64,000 nucleotides of DNA from Anthostomella pinea (lineage: Eukaryota > Ascomycota > Sordariomycetes > Xylariales > Xylariaceae), in the NCBI GenBank assembly GCA_963556695.1, contig CAUWAG010000010.1:2480001-2544000 (forward strand). The letters run 5' to 3'. Made by a program: the position numbers and the translations under genes. Under the pieces are notes generated by a model. That model made no database searches. It was not told the origin of the DNA and saw only the letters and a program-made list of their open reading frames with translations. How positions within the stretch are numbered: position 1 is the stretch's first letter; each line of letters starts with the position of its first letter. Positions 12,601-25,100 of this stretch are shown here, piece after piece.

Positions 12601-13117
12601 CATTTCGACTGTTGGGGGCAGCTGACGACTGTCGTCGTGTCCGGGAGAACTTGGATGTAGCTTTATTGGAGAGCCGCCTCATCAAGGCCCTTCCGCCACC
12701 GTTGCCCATGGCTTCGGCCATGGAGCCGTGACTAGTGGTTACGCTGGGATTCATGGAGTTGCTGCTGGGCTTACGCGATAGGAGAGGATCACCCAGGTGG
12801 AAAGCCGGAGGAGGGGGGAATTCTTCGGCACCACGACCGCGGTTTGGGTCCGGGGACTGCTGGGTGGAACTACTGGTGGTCAACACCGTATGCTCCGGGG
12901 ACATGGTGGGAGAGTCCTTATGCGAAGTAGATGCCACCGACGAGGCACTTGTGGCCGGGGCAGATGTCGGTACAGATGAGGTGCCGGTGGCCTGGCTGGT
13001 CTGGACCTGACATGGACGCGCCCGCTGTAATAGGGAACCCTGAGCAGCCATGACGGGCGTATGGGAGGAAGGCCGAGGTTCAGGGCTGGGGCGGGTAGGA
13101 TTTGAGGTCGGAGACAT
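9689..13117 (-). CDS. PLC1: Phosphoinositide-specific phospholipase C
   Basis: A single uninterrupted frame of 1142 residues from ATG 13117. It hydrolyses phosphatidylinositol 4,5-bisphosphate to IP3 and diacylglycerol at membranes. Order of parts: Ser/Thr/Pro-rich disordered N-terminus (1-250), PH domain (about 253-366), degenerate EF hands (about 415-490), catalytic X box (about 551-693), an unstructured X-Y linker with acidic and basic patches (about 694-790), Y box (about 788-905) and C2 domain (about 930-1085). Both catalytic histidines are visible: His563 in SSSHNTY and His608 in VKHGYAMT. The EF loop DTSRTGRLNFSEF keeps several acidic positions. The length is at the upper end for fungal PLCs owing to the long N-terminal tail. 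The absence of introns is consistent throughout. The gene is well isolated, with long gene-free spacers on both sides. Family assignment is secure; the exact start could be the internal Met23. Confidence 0.95.
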   Translation of the reverse strand: MSPTSNPTRPSPEPRPSSHTPVMAAQGSLLQRARPCQVQTSQATGTSSVPTSAPATSASSVASTSHKDSPTMSPEHTVLTTSSSTQQSPDPNRGRGAEEFPPPPAFHLGDPLLSRKPSSNSMNPSVTTSHGSMAEAMGNGGGRALMRRLSNKATSKFSRTRRQSSAAPNSRNGSIGPGILRRRSDSTNTAPAAEGAMYTDSDDEYPDEMNELYSLIGAESMSRGVSSGSTAASIAGSTSTPEIPAAPVVPLALIKGTYLAKISKKKKFKRMLFNLEYDTGKIVWDKGRSSKCLYIDDIKEVRIGSDIRQYRIDYEVPEPMEARFFTINYSVPDKSRTKTMHLVAEDEETFTHWVTALDSISKHREVHMASLMAFNDNAVRSFWNGEMAKQFENRPHSSDEEAIDFPGVQRVCRNLHIHMAHKDLLIKFAIADTSRTGRLNFSEFQAFVREMKQREDVRAIYREHASDVEKGITCEDFMKFLREVQFEDVDNNRSLWEARFIRYAYRVKPKDVSLQRVDRDSIRMTEEALAAYLASKDNDPLVREPSEYSLDRPFNEYFISSSHNTYLVGRQIADVSSVEGYIMTLMRGCRSVEIDCWDGSDGQPTVKHGYAMTNSISFREVINTVNKYAFIASHFPLWVSLEVHCNAAQQEIMAEMMKEIFGSRLVTEPLDSSADKLPSPSELKDRILIKVKGTHRTPEQHNGSETSGRRRGNSLTSPFSKPVIPDIGGIPVQNLTSSPLLGPTQSSRRTISKRVETITEGEVHDNASSSTSDCDTEEEKPGKRKTSKIVQSLGDLGVYCSGVKFHGFDTADCKKSNHILSFMEGTFRKHSKAGESKKALTRHNMRYMMRVYPQYSRFSSDNFNPLMYWRRGVQMAALNWQTFDFGMQLNQAMFDGGTDQSGYVLKPESMRQIRVLAGAQSEEAIGKLVHQKLAFRIDVISAQQLMRPASLASTRSLDPYVEVEVFHTNDKRDKHDSMAGIPILSDTPLKVVTPVVKENGFNPEFNHAAKFDVTTKHPELIFVKFSVKLSTDGESSHNRNTTIATYTAKLSSLKQGYRTLPLLDCNGDQYLFSRLFCNIRVEAATNVQVPNPETGVDLAGKKGFARSLLSRSSNANGAKPTTQENKYSIDSGYSDTVPPTAT

Positions 13118-16100
13118 GGTGTATGGTTGGGGGCAGACGCCGCCACGCGTGGTGATTAGTCGTGCTCGGTGCGTGGTGTAGGGGGGCAGATGAGAAAGAC
13201 GTCTATCATAAGAGGGCTGATATGTTTGACCTCATTTTCCGGGCAGCTCTGATGGAATACCTTGGCAGGAGGGGTTAGACGGACAAGTAGGTAGACAGGC
13301 GAGGTAGCGAGAGAGCCAGGTAGGTGAGACACGACCCCTTACGTGATCGAGAAGAGGCGTGGGATAAAACGCTTATTTATTAAATAAGTCCAGGTTCGAG
13401 GCTGCAGAACGTGTCGGTGGTTGTCCACGATGTCGATTATGGACCTGGAGGCAAGGATGCGCCGACCAGCAGAAGTACAGGCCTGTCACTGGTACGGCCT
13501 TCTGGCACAAGTATGTCGAGGTACCTGACAGTGAGCTCTGCAGGACTGGAACCAGGACTGGGACAGAACAGGGCGAGCTATGGGCCAATGCTGCAATGCA
13601 ATAGCTCACGGTAGAAACGACTGAGGTGGCAAGCAGCATGCAGGTCGCTGATTTGGGTATGCACAGTTTGGGGGGATGGTCCCCCAAGCGTCAGATGCGA
13701 GACCACGGCGAGATTGATATTGACTGTTGTCCCCCACAACCTGGACGGTATGCCAGAAAATCGCTGGGTAGGGCCTCTGGAGAGACGTTTCCCTATATCT
13801 GGCGTATTAATGCTACCCTGGCGCAATGTGCTGACTCGTAGCTCCGGGGTTTGCGACCAAAATCCTGCACGCTCGTCGTCGTCGTAGAAGGCAGTGAGTT
13901 CCGCACCCGCTGGTGCTCGCCGGGATAGAGCCTGACTAATGCGCGCGCGCGCTGTCCTGTATATTTTGCGCGCGGTTGTGCAATAGCAATTGGCGATTGG
14001 GCGATGACGTTTGATGCGGCTGAGCGACACGGGATTACCACAGCAGTGTTCCTGAACAGTTGAGCTGTTGCGGCGTGAATAAGTATGTGTTGTGTGATAC
14101 GACAGACCGCGACTGTGCGTGTAAGTGGACGGCGGTGGTGAGTGTGAGACCAAGAAATGCGTGTGAGTGTGTGCATGCGTGAGTGTCTTGGTTGTGTGTC
14201 AGTGACGGACTGCAGGCCGGCCGAAGGCTTTCTAATGTTCTTCTGGCGCAGGGGAAAATAGGAAAAAAAAGTGATCGAGGGAGCTCGGGCTTGCTTGGCT
14301 TGGCTTGGAGTTCGTCGGACGGGGGGTCGGGAAATTATTAGCTGCTAAGGATGTACCTAGGTAGCTAGGCTGGTGACGGAGCGCAACATGGCAGGACAGG
14401 GGATGGATGGGATGGCGATGGCGATGGCAATGGGCGACGCCGGGGAGAGGGGAGAATGGGAGATGGGAGATGTGGCAGGCAAGAAGAGGCGGGTTCCTGG
14501 GGTGGTGCCCATAGCCCGTAGCCTGTACCTAGCCAGTAACGATGCCTTCAAGCCCGCTAGCAGTGGTGCAGCGGGCTAGAGGGATAGGGCAGTTAGGGCA
14601 CCCAAAATACATCCATCGTACGACGCTCCCACTACCTAATGATGTACCCCGCTACAGGCATACAGCCGTTGCTGCCGGTGGGTCTCAAAAGGGAGATGGC
14701 CCTCTTGAGTCTCATGGCGGCTAAGCCTAACAGCGTAGGAGGGTGGGGAGTGCTTGGACATTCGTGATGTCCTGTGCAAGTATCCATTGCGTCCAGTGTA
14801 AGAGAAACATGAAGTTTTGATACTCACAGGACAATTCGAGGTGACTAGGTAAGTATGTACCGGGTATGGTGGAATGTTCTATATTAGCAAGGCGGTGGGC
14901 GTCTCTGACTGGCATGTAGCTTGTATTCCATCTGGCTGGCGTATTGCATAGCCTTCAGGGTAGGTATTGCTGCAGCGTGTGTGCAGTATAGTGCCCAGAC
15001 GTATCTCAGACTGGCGGACGAGAGAGGTAGATGAGGTCGGCGTCGTGAATTGTACATGCGGACCTCAGTACTGCAGGTGGATGTTGCACGTGTAAGTGAA
15101 GGATGACGAGAAGACGGTGGTAACGAAGGCGGGCGGACAGGACAGAGGACGGGAGGCAGCCAGATGCAGCAAGCACAATTTATCTACGAAATATGAACGC
15201 CTGACAGCTGGTGCTTGAGGACCAGAGGACGGCGAACGGATACCAAGTGAATGTGTGACCTGCATTGGGAGCGGGAGTGGGAGTGGGGAGGAGGAATTGT
15301 TGTCGATGACTCTTTTTTCGCTGGCTTACAACCTTGAAAGAGCTGGAGCTGTGCTGGCAGCAGCGAACCTGAAGTTACCTACTACATGTAGGTACTACCT
15401 AGGGTGGCTTGGGGGCACCTGCCTGCCCAGTATCAAATCACGTCGAGATCGAGAGCCGAGACTGGGAGACTGGGAGAGTGAAATCGTCCCTTCCCTTCGC
15501 ATCCCATCCATGCGTCGAGGGACGAAGGAGCGCCCCGAATGGATGCCGATGCCGCTGTGAAAGGAGCAAAAGGGAAAGGAACTTTCGGAAAGACAGAAAG
15601 TGAGGCCTGCGAGGGGAGAGGGCGCCTCGGGCCAGCATGAGCAAACAAACAATGCAGGTGGTCTAGGGGCGCTTTCAGGCGGGGCTTCCAGGGGCTGCGC
15701 TCGCCCCGACGCCCAATTACGTGCTCAGCCGGTGCTTGTAGGTTCTATTCACAGCCACTTCTCACTCATCACTCATCACTCAGGTTAAAGTAGGTATCCG
15801 ACCATCTATTGGCATTCGCCCATCTACCGTATTGGATCAAGTGACCTCGATCTCGGGCTATTCGGCGTCCTGATACAACAGGAGAAGAGGAAAGGAGAAA
15901 GGAGAGGAGCCGCACATCGGCTGCCCTTTGGCCAGTGGCCAGGAAGACAATGGGCCTGACGCTGAGCAATGACGGCTCAGCTGCGACGGACTTGGATCAG
16001 CCACCTGTCACCTCAATAATAATCAGGCTGGGATCAGTCAGGCAGTCAGGCAGGCTGTCTATGTCCTGACCGGTGAGAAGTCAGCTTGATTGGTGCTGAT

Positions 16101-19100
16101 GGCTGATGGCTGAAGCTAGAGGTACTAAAGTTTTGGGCGTCTCGATTATCATACACAATATACTTCAATACTAAGGTAGGAATAGCCACGCGTGGTTGAT
16201 CGACGAGACTCGTTACAAGCATTGTTTATGACTATAGCAGAGTCGGCGTTGAGGGCGAATTGCGAGTGGCGAGGATGTGAGTTGCCGACTCCCGGGAGCT
16301 TCCACTCGAAGATTATGACCCCTTGAGAACCTCCGAATTGGTGTCTTGACCTTGACCTCACCCCTACCAACCCTTATTACTTCCCAGTCCTTGTCCCAAC
16401 AACGACTCCTGTTTCTTCACCGTTTTTAATAAGGTTGCGACTCGCCAATACAGGCTGGGTGTGAAGCCGTCACGGGATCTGTTAAAGATACGCGATCGGG
16501 CGATTGAACTATCGAGACAGCGTCACTTGTCGGGTTGTAAGCACCATGTCCGAAGCTTCATGATCATTCCTCGTGTAAGGCTAGACGGTCCTTAATAACC
16601 ATGCTTGCTTTGACTACGCTGGAAACTGGGAAATATGTCCTCGCCCTGGCTGGCTGGCGGCTGGAATGTTCACAGGCACAGCACCTCACAGTATAGGTAC
16701 AGCACAGGGGTGATCACCAAACTACATCATCGCCTGCAAAATCCCGATCCGCTTCCCAAGATGAGCATGAAATTTGCGGGTACTTGGGTACATATCTGTA
16801 CAATATCCGGGCAGCTTGCACGCGCATGTGGGATCGGTACCGGACACCCGGGTGCAATGCTGAAGCCGAGAGGACGAGGGGACCTCGGCACAATTCCACC
16901 TCTTATTTCTGTAGAGGTACCAATACCCACTCAATCTGCAGCCCTCCTTTCTTTCAGCTGGCGAATCCCTACAGCATATAATTACGGGTATGTATATATG
17001 TAGACGTGTCCGTTGACTGTTGAGCAAAGAGTTTTGTTTCTGTGTATGTAGTCGTCGTAATGAGTGTATCCCAAGACTTCCTCTTCGCTTTATTTTTGAT
17101 TTTCGACCATTCCTGATAGCTGCAAGCGCTGGTTCTCGGCACTCGGAAAAGCATCCTAAAAGCGTCGAGGACCACTGGGGGCCCCTTGACTTCTTCAGGT
17201 CTGGGGCGGTTTCTCCTGGCTGCCAATGCTGCAAGAAATGCGATGGTGCACGCCACGATTAACTTTAATCCATACCCTAACCTACTCAAAATACCAGATG
17301 GAATCAAGGCGTATCCCGGCCTCGTTAAACCCTATCCGGATGTGCTATGATACACCCCCCGCCGAGATGATGTACTGTACTGGTGAGCCTACCGGAAACT
17401 AGGTGAAGTCCCCGGGGCGAGCAGGGAGCACCCGTCCAAGCAGCAGCTGGAATTAATACTCACAGCAATGCCATGATTATCGAGATGAACAGAGGGGAGG
17501 CTAGCTTGTCTAGCTGGGCTGCTAGTCTTTGGTGACGGCATTTGGAAGAGACCGTTACACGCCAACTTCACGCGGGCCAAGACGCGCCCTGAAATCCCCC
17601 TTTCATCCAAACAAGGCCAGACGCTAGAGCTGGGCGGCTCTGTTCGCATCGCTGCCATCAGGCCATTTCGTCAACTAGGTACTACCACAGATATTCCTCA
17701 TTGACCGAATCAAGAGCATGTAGTGTCATAATCACACTCGTCGTCATTGTCCATAGGTGCACAGAGATAATAGTAAACCACAGTCACGTCTGATATCTAC
17801 CCTCCCTCTCCACTATTCATTTACAGTAAATAGCATGGTGTTTCCACTCTTCCAAGATTAGAATAAAAATACCAGGCCCGAGCGCGAACAGAAACCCGGC
17901 GTCCCGAGCGAAGGAATGTTTCCTTAAATGCTCTAGAAGGTGTCGTCGCCTTCTGGGTTGTTCCTCGCAGGCCGCGTCAGGTTTCACGATGCTAAAATAT
18001 GGCGCGGTGCACCGCCAGACCGTGCACCGCCTCTCATCAGGGTCCGCAGCCGCTTTCTTCAGTCTTGTCTTCGGAGTCTTGCAAGGGTTCGACTCTCGAC
18101 TCTCGAGCCGCTACGCTATGAACTGCTAGCAAACTCGGGCGCCTTGCCCAGAGACGATTGAAACTTGAAACAACTGATGGGTTACGTCAAAATTGCCCAA
18201 CATGATCAATCCCTCCCGTCGTCCATCGCCTGTCTCCCCGCACCTCATCAAGGTCTACCGTCTAGCATCAATCTCTCCGGCCGCCCATCATCATCATACT
18301 TAATACTTACTAGTAACGGATAATGGGTCCTCCTCTATGATCGAAACCACACCGCCAAAAGTGCTTGAGTGCCTGAGTGCCTGCCATTGCACAATGCATG
18401 CTGCCAGAAAGGGGTCCTGAGTCCTGACTACATGCATGCCCAAGCTGCTCACCATGTCGACTCGCTGCGGCTGAAGCCTGAAGACCCCTCCAGTCAGCAC
18501 CGCGCCACAATCATCGAGGGTCTTGAGCTGCCTGCATGCGGGCAGGGTTGCACACACAAGTACCGCTTCGTACCTCGTCAAGGTACCTCCAGTCCCCAAG
18601 GCTGTTCGGGAAGACTGAAGTCGTTCCTGTGCGCGGCTTGTGTTTTCCACAGGCGATCTCTTCCCTACCTTCCCTTCTGCAGGCTCTATCCAGGAACCTA
18701 TCCAGGAACCTTGTTAGCCGTGTCGGGTCGACTCCACAACATCGACACAGCGTCAAAGGGTTCAAGTTTGAATTGCCCTCCTCCCGGCATCCATTCGTCG
18801 CTTTGCGCGACGCCTCGAGATACCGGGCCGCACACAGGAATATTCTCACTCAATAAACTGCGCCTCCCCACCTTGGCAGCTTGGCTTTTCATGTTGGAGC
18901 TAGAGAACAGTCCACTACCTAGTCGGCTGTCAGTGCGGTTATTTCCGTGGGAGGAAGGAGCTCGGCGCAATCAAAACTGTCGGGTCTCGTCAAGCATGGC
19001 GGTGGGCGACATGGCAGCTCAAGGCAACCAGTCTCTCGTGCGCGGCCGTTTGGCCGGCAACGGAGCTCCGAATATTGAAGCCTGCCAGTGCAGGCCCTCA

Positions 19101-22100
19101 TGCAAGTCTCAGCATCAAACAGTGATCAGGTCTCAGCACTCTCGGGCTAGAGAGCGTTGGAATGTCAGTCTTCAGAGACCGAGCCAGTCAGGGGTGCGAT
19201 TGTGTTTTCCATGCCAGTGGAACGTGCCGGCCGCCTGCAGGCCACGGGCACCATAGGGTGCCACAGCTACTTCGGCTGGAACGGTCAAGATTCAGATCCA
19301 GCACGCCGCCGGATTAGAAGAATGACGAGTTTGTTGTCTCAGACCAAAGAAGTAGCCGTGATCTGCCGGTCTGCTGTATAACACCGTCATATGCGAGGTC
19401 GGGAGCAACGCATCTCTCTCGAGAACATGATAGGCTTCCCCGCCAGCCCCTTGCACGCGGGCAGAGCTGCGTTGCAATTGATGTCAGTGATGAGACGTGC
19501 CGTGCGAGCTGGGCTGGGCTGGGCTGCTTCCAGAGGGCACCGTGAAGTTGATTGGCTTGCTCTCCCAATCCGCATGGGAATGGACCGGGGGAAGGTGTCA
19601 CGAGGACCATCTTGACCACGTTCCAGCCTCTCATGCCAGGGCGATACCCACGATGATCAGGGGTATTTTCCCCAATCACTTGACCAGCGTGGGACAGACT
19701 CCAGGATTTGCACCTACGCATCGGTACTTGGAATCCTGCGTCACCCTCTTGGCCGACCGGGTTTCCTTTTTCCAGACTGCCGCAGCTTGTCGAGGCCATG
19801 CCACGCTGGCGGCCAGGATGATTTGGATCCTACCCTAGAGCAAAGGCCGAGCAGATTTGGGTGGTATTCATCCTTCCCCGTCAGCGGAAGATAGTCAACG
19901 CGGGGTTCGCTCATGCTTGACGGATGCTGCACAAACCAGTGATCTGTGATGAAAAGCCAGCTATCGCAAGGAATCCTGTCGATCCGGGACCACCTGATCA
20001 ATCAGCACGTAGGACGACCCTTGCATGCACGTGAAGCCATCTGCACTGCAGGCAGAACAACGTGCATTGCAACAGCATCAAGCCCGCTGGCCTTGGACCG
20101 TCAGAAAGCTCGGTTCTACGGCTCGGAATGGCGGCGCATTACCCTCGCCAAGTGCGGCTCGCCAGAATCCGGTCAAGGTGCTTCCCGCAGCATTCCGGCA
20201 ATAACCCTTGCCCTGTAGAGACCAGAGCGATTGGGACGGTATTTTGTTATTCCCGGATCGCACTCCTGCTACCAACAGCAGGATGACATACCTGCTCGAC
20301 TATAGTCGAGGGCCGGGACAGGCGCACGCTTACAAAACCTTATGTCAACGGCTGATCGACTTCACTGTGTCGGCGCCATATCATTACGCAGCACATCACG
20401 ATCACCACCAACAACACAATTGGTGGCCTTGTCATTGGTTCCTGTCTTGTTACAGCCTCACACAGCCGACTCATCCTCAGGACACCCTCAGCTCGAGGAA
20501 CATGCTATGCATTGGACGTTGACATCGCCGTTCCCCGTGGCGATCTTCAGTCGTGCGTCGAGACGAGCCCGGGTGCTAGACGTGGGACTCTCGGCGGGTG
20601 GATGGCATTGGGTGCCGGATGTATCCCGCGACGTGTGTTGTTCGGTATAATATGTTGCGGCACCGCATCAGCCGGACCAGCCGTCAAGCCGTCACCACCA
20701 ATCTACAAAGTGCTGTTTGTCGAAGTGAGGGAAAAAATGTGTGGACGGGAGCGTCCGTCGTTGCGTGCGGGATCTGCGGACTGCAGCCGCGGTGCCGCAA
20801 ATATAAGAAAGTAACCCGTCTCGAGCCATGAATGGCCAAGCTGCAAGAGCAGAAACGTGCGTTCTGCAGTCTCATCGTCGCCGCCATGAAAATGACGCAG
20901 AGTACATGCCACCCGCAGCTGGTCAGTACCAAGGAGTTTTGAAGCCATCAGACCAGGCCGGTCTAGTGTTTTGCATTATCCGGTCACTATCTGCTTGGTG
21001 CATGCGGTCGACTTGCGAGGCGATACGGCCCTGATATATCACGGCAGTCCTGTAGCTGGCTGGCCCGGCGAGCCTCACGATCACAAACATGAGATGATGA
21101 GAGAGCTCAAGCCACAAACCATAGCACCGGAAACCGCGCTTCGGGTGGCCCTGATCTTCGCCGTTGTTGCTGTATTCGAGTGAAAGCGCAACGGTGCGCC
21201 AGATCTTGGGTAGCACTGCAAACGCATGCGCCAAGATCCAGCCAGACAATAACTCTACTAATTGCCTGAACAGGAATTCGAGGTCGTGCGCTAGAGCCTC
21301 GCGGGCGCCGTGCCGTTCGTGACTCACATACAGCGAACCACCGTTGGAGTAGAGAAAGGCTGGCGAGAAAAACCTTTTTCAGGTAGCACCGACGGGTATT
21401 CGTCAAGACTCGCATGCCTTTCTTTGCCAGGTACATCATAAGTATTTGTGCCCTCGGCCTTGGCCCTATGGGATGGCAGACAAGCCGTCAAAGCTCGCGG
21501 GTATTTATAAACGGCTGCATATTCACAACACGTAGATGTACATGCAACACGGGTGAGCACCAGTAAAATGACTGCGAGCAGACCGCCGGACAGCCGGCCC
21601 ACCAATCAGAGCGGCCAGCCGGTCAGAAAATGGACGTTTCGGGCAGACAACGGCATGAAAGTCACTCTGGGCCAGAATGACCTCGACAGTCTGCATTGTA
21701 CATCGGAATACCTAGGTACGCGAGGCACGTATGCACATGCGTGCTTGGGCCTACATCTTCGCGTTCGCTTTCGTAAGAAATGATGAGCTATCGTCGACTG
21801 ACTGGCAGCTTACCGATATTCTGACCGCCAGAGTAGACAGCCAGACAGGGGCTTGCCCAAAGGAACCTCCGGACCTCTGCGCCGCCTTCCAAGTCAGACG
21901 GCCGTCCCCGGCCCGCCACCGATATCGACAGATGGCAGAGCGTCACTTATCACCAGTGTTGTGTTATCGCTAAGTCCCGTCAGAATAACGTCACTTTGCG
22001 ATGCGAGGTATTGATTACTGCTATGCGAGCGAATGGGCTGATAATGCCATCTGCTTCAGAGTGGAAACTTCTCCCACTTTTGCACACCGCCCTGCAACGT

Positions 22101-25100
22101 GCATCCAGGACCCCTACAAATCTCTTTCGTCGTATCGTTCAGCCTTGAATACCCGAGGGCCGACGAACCTCTGCTTTTGCCTACCATATCTACTACAGCA
22201 TACCCGCATACCTAGTCGAATATAGAAAGGCTCGATGGGCGACCCAGCGGTTGGTCATGAAACTCGATGACGAAGGGGCCACGTTGCGCGCCGAACGAAT
22301 GGGGCCGTCCACCCCTGGCTGTCACGCGCCTCCCGCACTCCATACTTTCACCGTTCCTCTTGGTAACAGAGTATATTCGCGCGCACTGATGATATGCACA
22401 TCATTCTGCGTACTCTCTCGGCCATCAGCCCGTCCGTCGGGCTAGCCGTCCGATACTACTATATCTCAATATATCGACCTGACACGAGCCCGAGGAGCGA
22501 GACAGCAACATGACCGTGTACAGTGTACTCCATTTTGTACGTCATGTACCTACTACTTACATGTGGGTAGTCCGCACGATATGGAGTAAACCCCTAGCAA
22601 AAGACTGGAGCATAAGAGTGGTCCGCGGTGCAGCATGGCATGGCGACAGCATACAGAGCAAGCAAGCAGGAGATCGCCATCTCAATACCCATCGAGTTTT
22701 CCATGCCTGCCGCGAGAGGAAATGGCATTTCCATTTCTCGCTTCTTCTCATATCACATCTGGGGTGCCGACGTGCCGATACGAAATGCGACATCGCGTCA
22801 ACCCACCCGACCCCCACAGCTGCGTCTAGCAACATGGACCGCATGGGTCGCCGTCGTCTGCAATTCATCATACGTACTGTTTCTTACGCATGCGCCGCGC
22901 CATGTCATCTTCACAGGCAACGATCCCATTCCCGGATTCTGACAGACCAAATGCTACTACGGTATTAGTATCTGCATTCCTATATTACACGATTGTATAC
23001 TTCATACTGCAACCCCACATTGGAATCGTACGACTTCCTTGGGGCCTTGCAGCATCTCACAGATCACATGAGGGGTCTCCCTGGTTGTTTGGCCTCTCGT
23101 CCCCGCGGCCAGAGTGGCTGTCTCAGTCTAAAAAGGGGGCAGGAGCAGTAGCAACACTGTGTAGGTCGATACTGCAGGTCATCGCATCAGTGAGTCGTGA
23201 CTGGTTGGCTACATGTATCATCAGGGCTGTGCGTGCAGCTTTTCTCCGCTCGACGTTAATGACAGTACCATGCAGAAAGACTTATCAGGCGTCGTAGTCC
23301 TGCAGGACGAGATAGCAGCAGAAGAGCTTGGCCGCACTGCCGTGTGACTGCAAAAGCAGGCAAGCTAGATGGACTTCACGGTCACCGTACGACATCAGCG
23401 AGCGACGAGCCAGCCTTCAAGCAAGATTGCCTCGAGGTGCAGCATCGAAATGCGGAGACGCCATTGGACGCGAGAACAAGACCTGCATGTAACCGAGGGG
23501 GAAATCCAAGAAAAACCACCTCCCACATCCCGTTTCTAGAAAGCTTCTCTCCCCATATCCCAGCATCCCAGCATCCCAGCAGATCTCCGAGGTCCCTACT
23601 AGTACTCCACACCACAAGGATTTATGGGTCTCTAACCACGCCGTCGGATCCCATCGCTTGGTGTTGGCGTCGGTGTTGGACCTTGGTGTTGTCATCTCCA
23701 TCCGAAGCACAACCAGTCGGCATTGCCTCTTCCATGGTGGCTTTGCAAGGGCTCTTTGCAGCTTATAGGGGTCGACGAGGCTGCTAAGCATTATTAATAG
23801 CACCTTTCAATGTCAGCATCGGGGACCACTCCGCAGTCTATGCGCATCTTGCCAGCACCACCATCGTCTTGACGGCTTTCAGAGGAATAGTCCCGTGTAT
23901 GCTACATACTATATTCACCGTGGCGCAAGGAGCAAACTGCAATCAAAATACGCAGTGCTGCGTGTACTAGCAGCACACCATGTGCCCGCTCCTAGAGATG
24001 CCCCCCCCCCCCCGACCCCGGTGATGGTGAGATTTCAAGTGGGATGCCGCTGACCAGCATTGCAGAATACCCCACAGACCTGTCATGCAGGTTGGATGTG
24101 AGGTTATCTGACTATCGCGACCTGAACGGCTCCCCATAGGTGCGCCGTCGCGAGAGCAGCAGGGCAGCTTCGCCATTGCTGCAACTTCCTGCAAGGCAAC
24201 ACGTCAGGGGGCAGCAAAGTCCACGTTCCACCGCCTCGAGAGTGCTGCACAGATTGCCGGAATGGGCGTCGACAGTGGCTATCATTAACCATTATCTCCG
24301 TGGCATCAGCTGGCTCCAGCATGTCAGTGCGACCTCAGCTGCAAGAATCATTGGTGAGCTGCCCTGCACCTTTTCAGTATGTGCTTCGCTGCCGCCTGCC
24401 TCTCGAACGCCACCAACACCCAGCAGAGGCTGAGACTAGAAACCATCTATGAGAGGTTGGGAGTCCTTCAAGCACTTTGGGGTCCGAGAAGGGTGCTGGA
24501 ACCACTGTGTCGATAGATATGGGTGGTTTCCGTCTTTCCTGGTACCATCGATACGGCCATCTTGGCTAGGTCTGTGTCTCGGCCGTGGCGAGTGATCTAT
24601 CACATTTGCAAGGGCCACTGCGCCATCTCAGCGCACTACCTGTCAGATGACACTCAGGGAGTTCGCGTCTTGCCGAACCGAGTCGACGGGAAGGCCCGTT
24701 ACCAAGTACAAGGTCTAAGGACGGCAGCGTTTGCTTTTGTTCTCAACCGTTTCTTCAACAAGGCAGAGCAAGGCGCTATTTTCCTGACCACAATCTTAAA
24801 TTCCAGGTTCGAGTTCGAGTTCAGCTTGTGAACCCAGGCCGGCATAACCGGCCTGGAGCTGTGCGACGTGTTCTGGTCGATCTCAGTGCGTGGAGCTGCA
24901 GCTGCAGCATGCCCATTGCAGACAGATTGCGCCCTGGAGAGTATCAAGGATCATACAGCGAGGTATGTCTGGTGAGACGAGCCAATCTTCACCGTTGGCA
25001 GCCTCACTATATGCAGTGGCATGTTTTGTGAAACCTGACCAGTCATTGTCATCAATAATCCGTAATGACACCGGCTCATTGATCATGGGGTGTAGGGTGC

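Noticed and set aside
18369..19256. 295-codon plus-strand frame
   Set aside because: Composition reads like random translation with many Cys, Arg and Ser; no homologous motif; overlapping frames on the other strand are equally open.
24805..24840. tRNA B-box-like GGTTCGAGTTC
   Set aside because: No A box at the right distance and no cloverleaf can be drawn; it is part of a short GTTCGA repeat.
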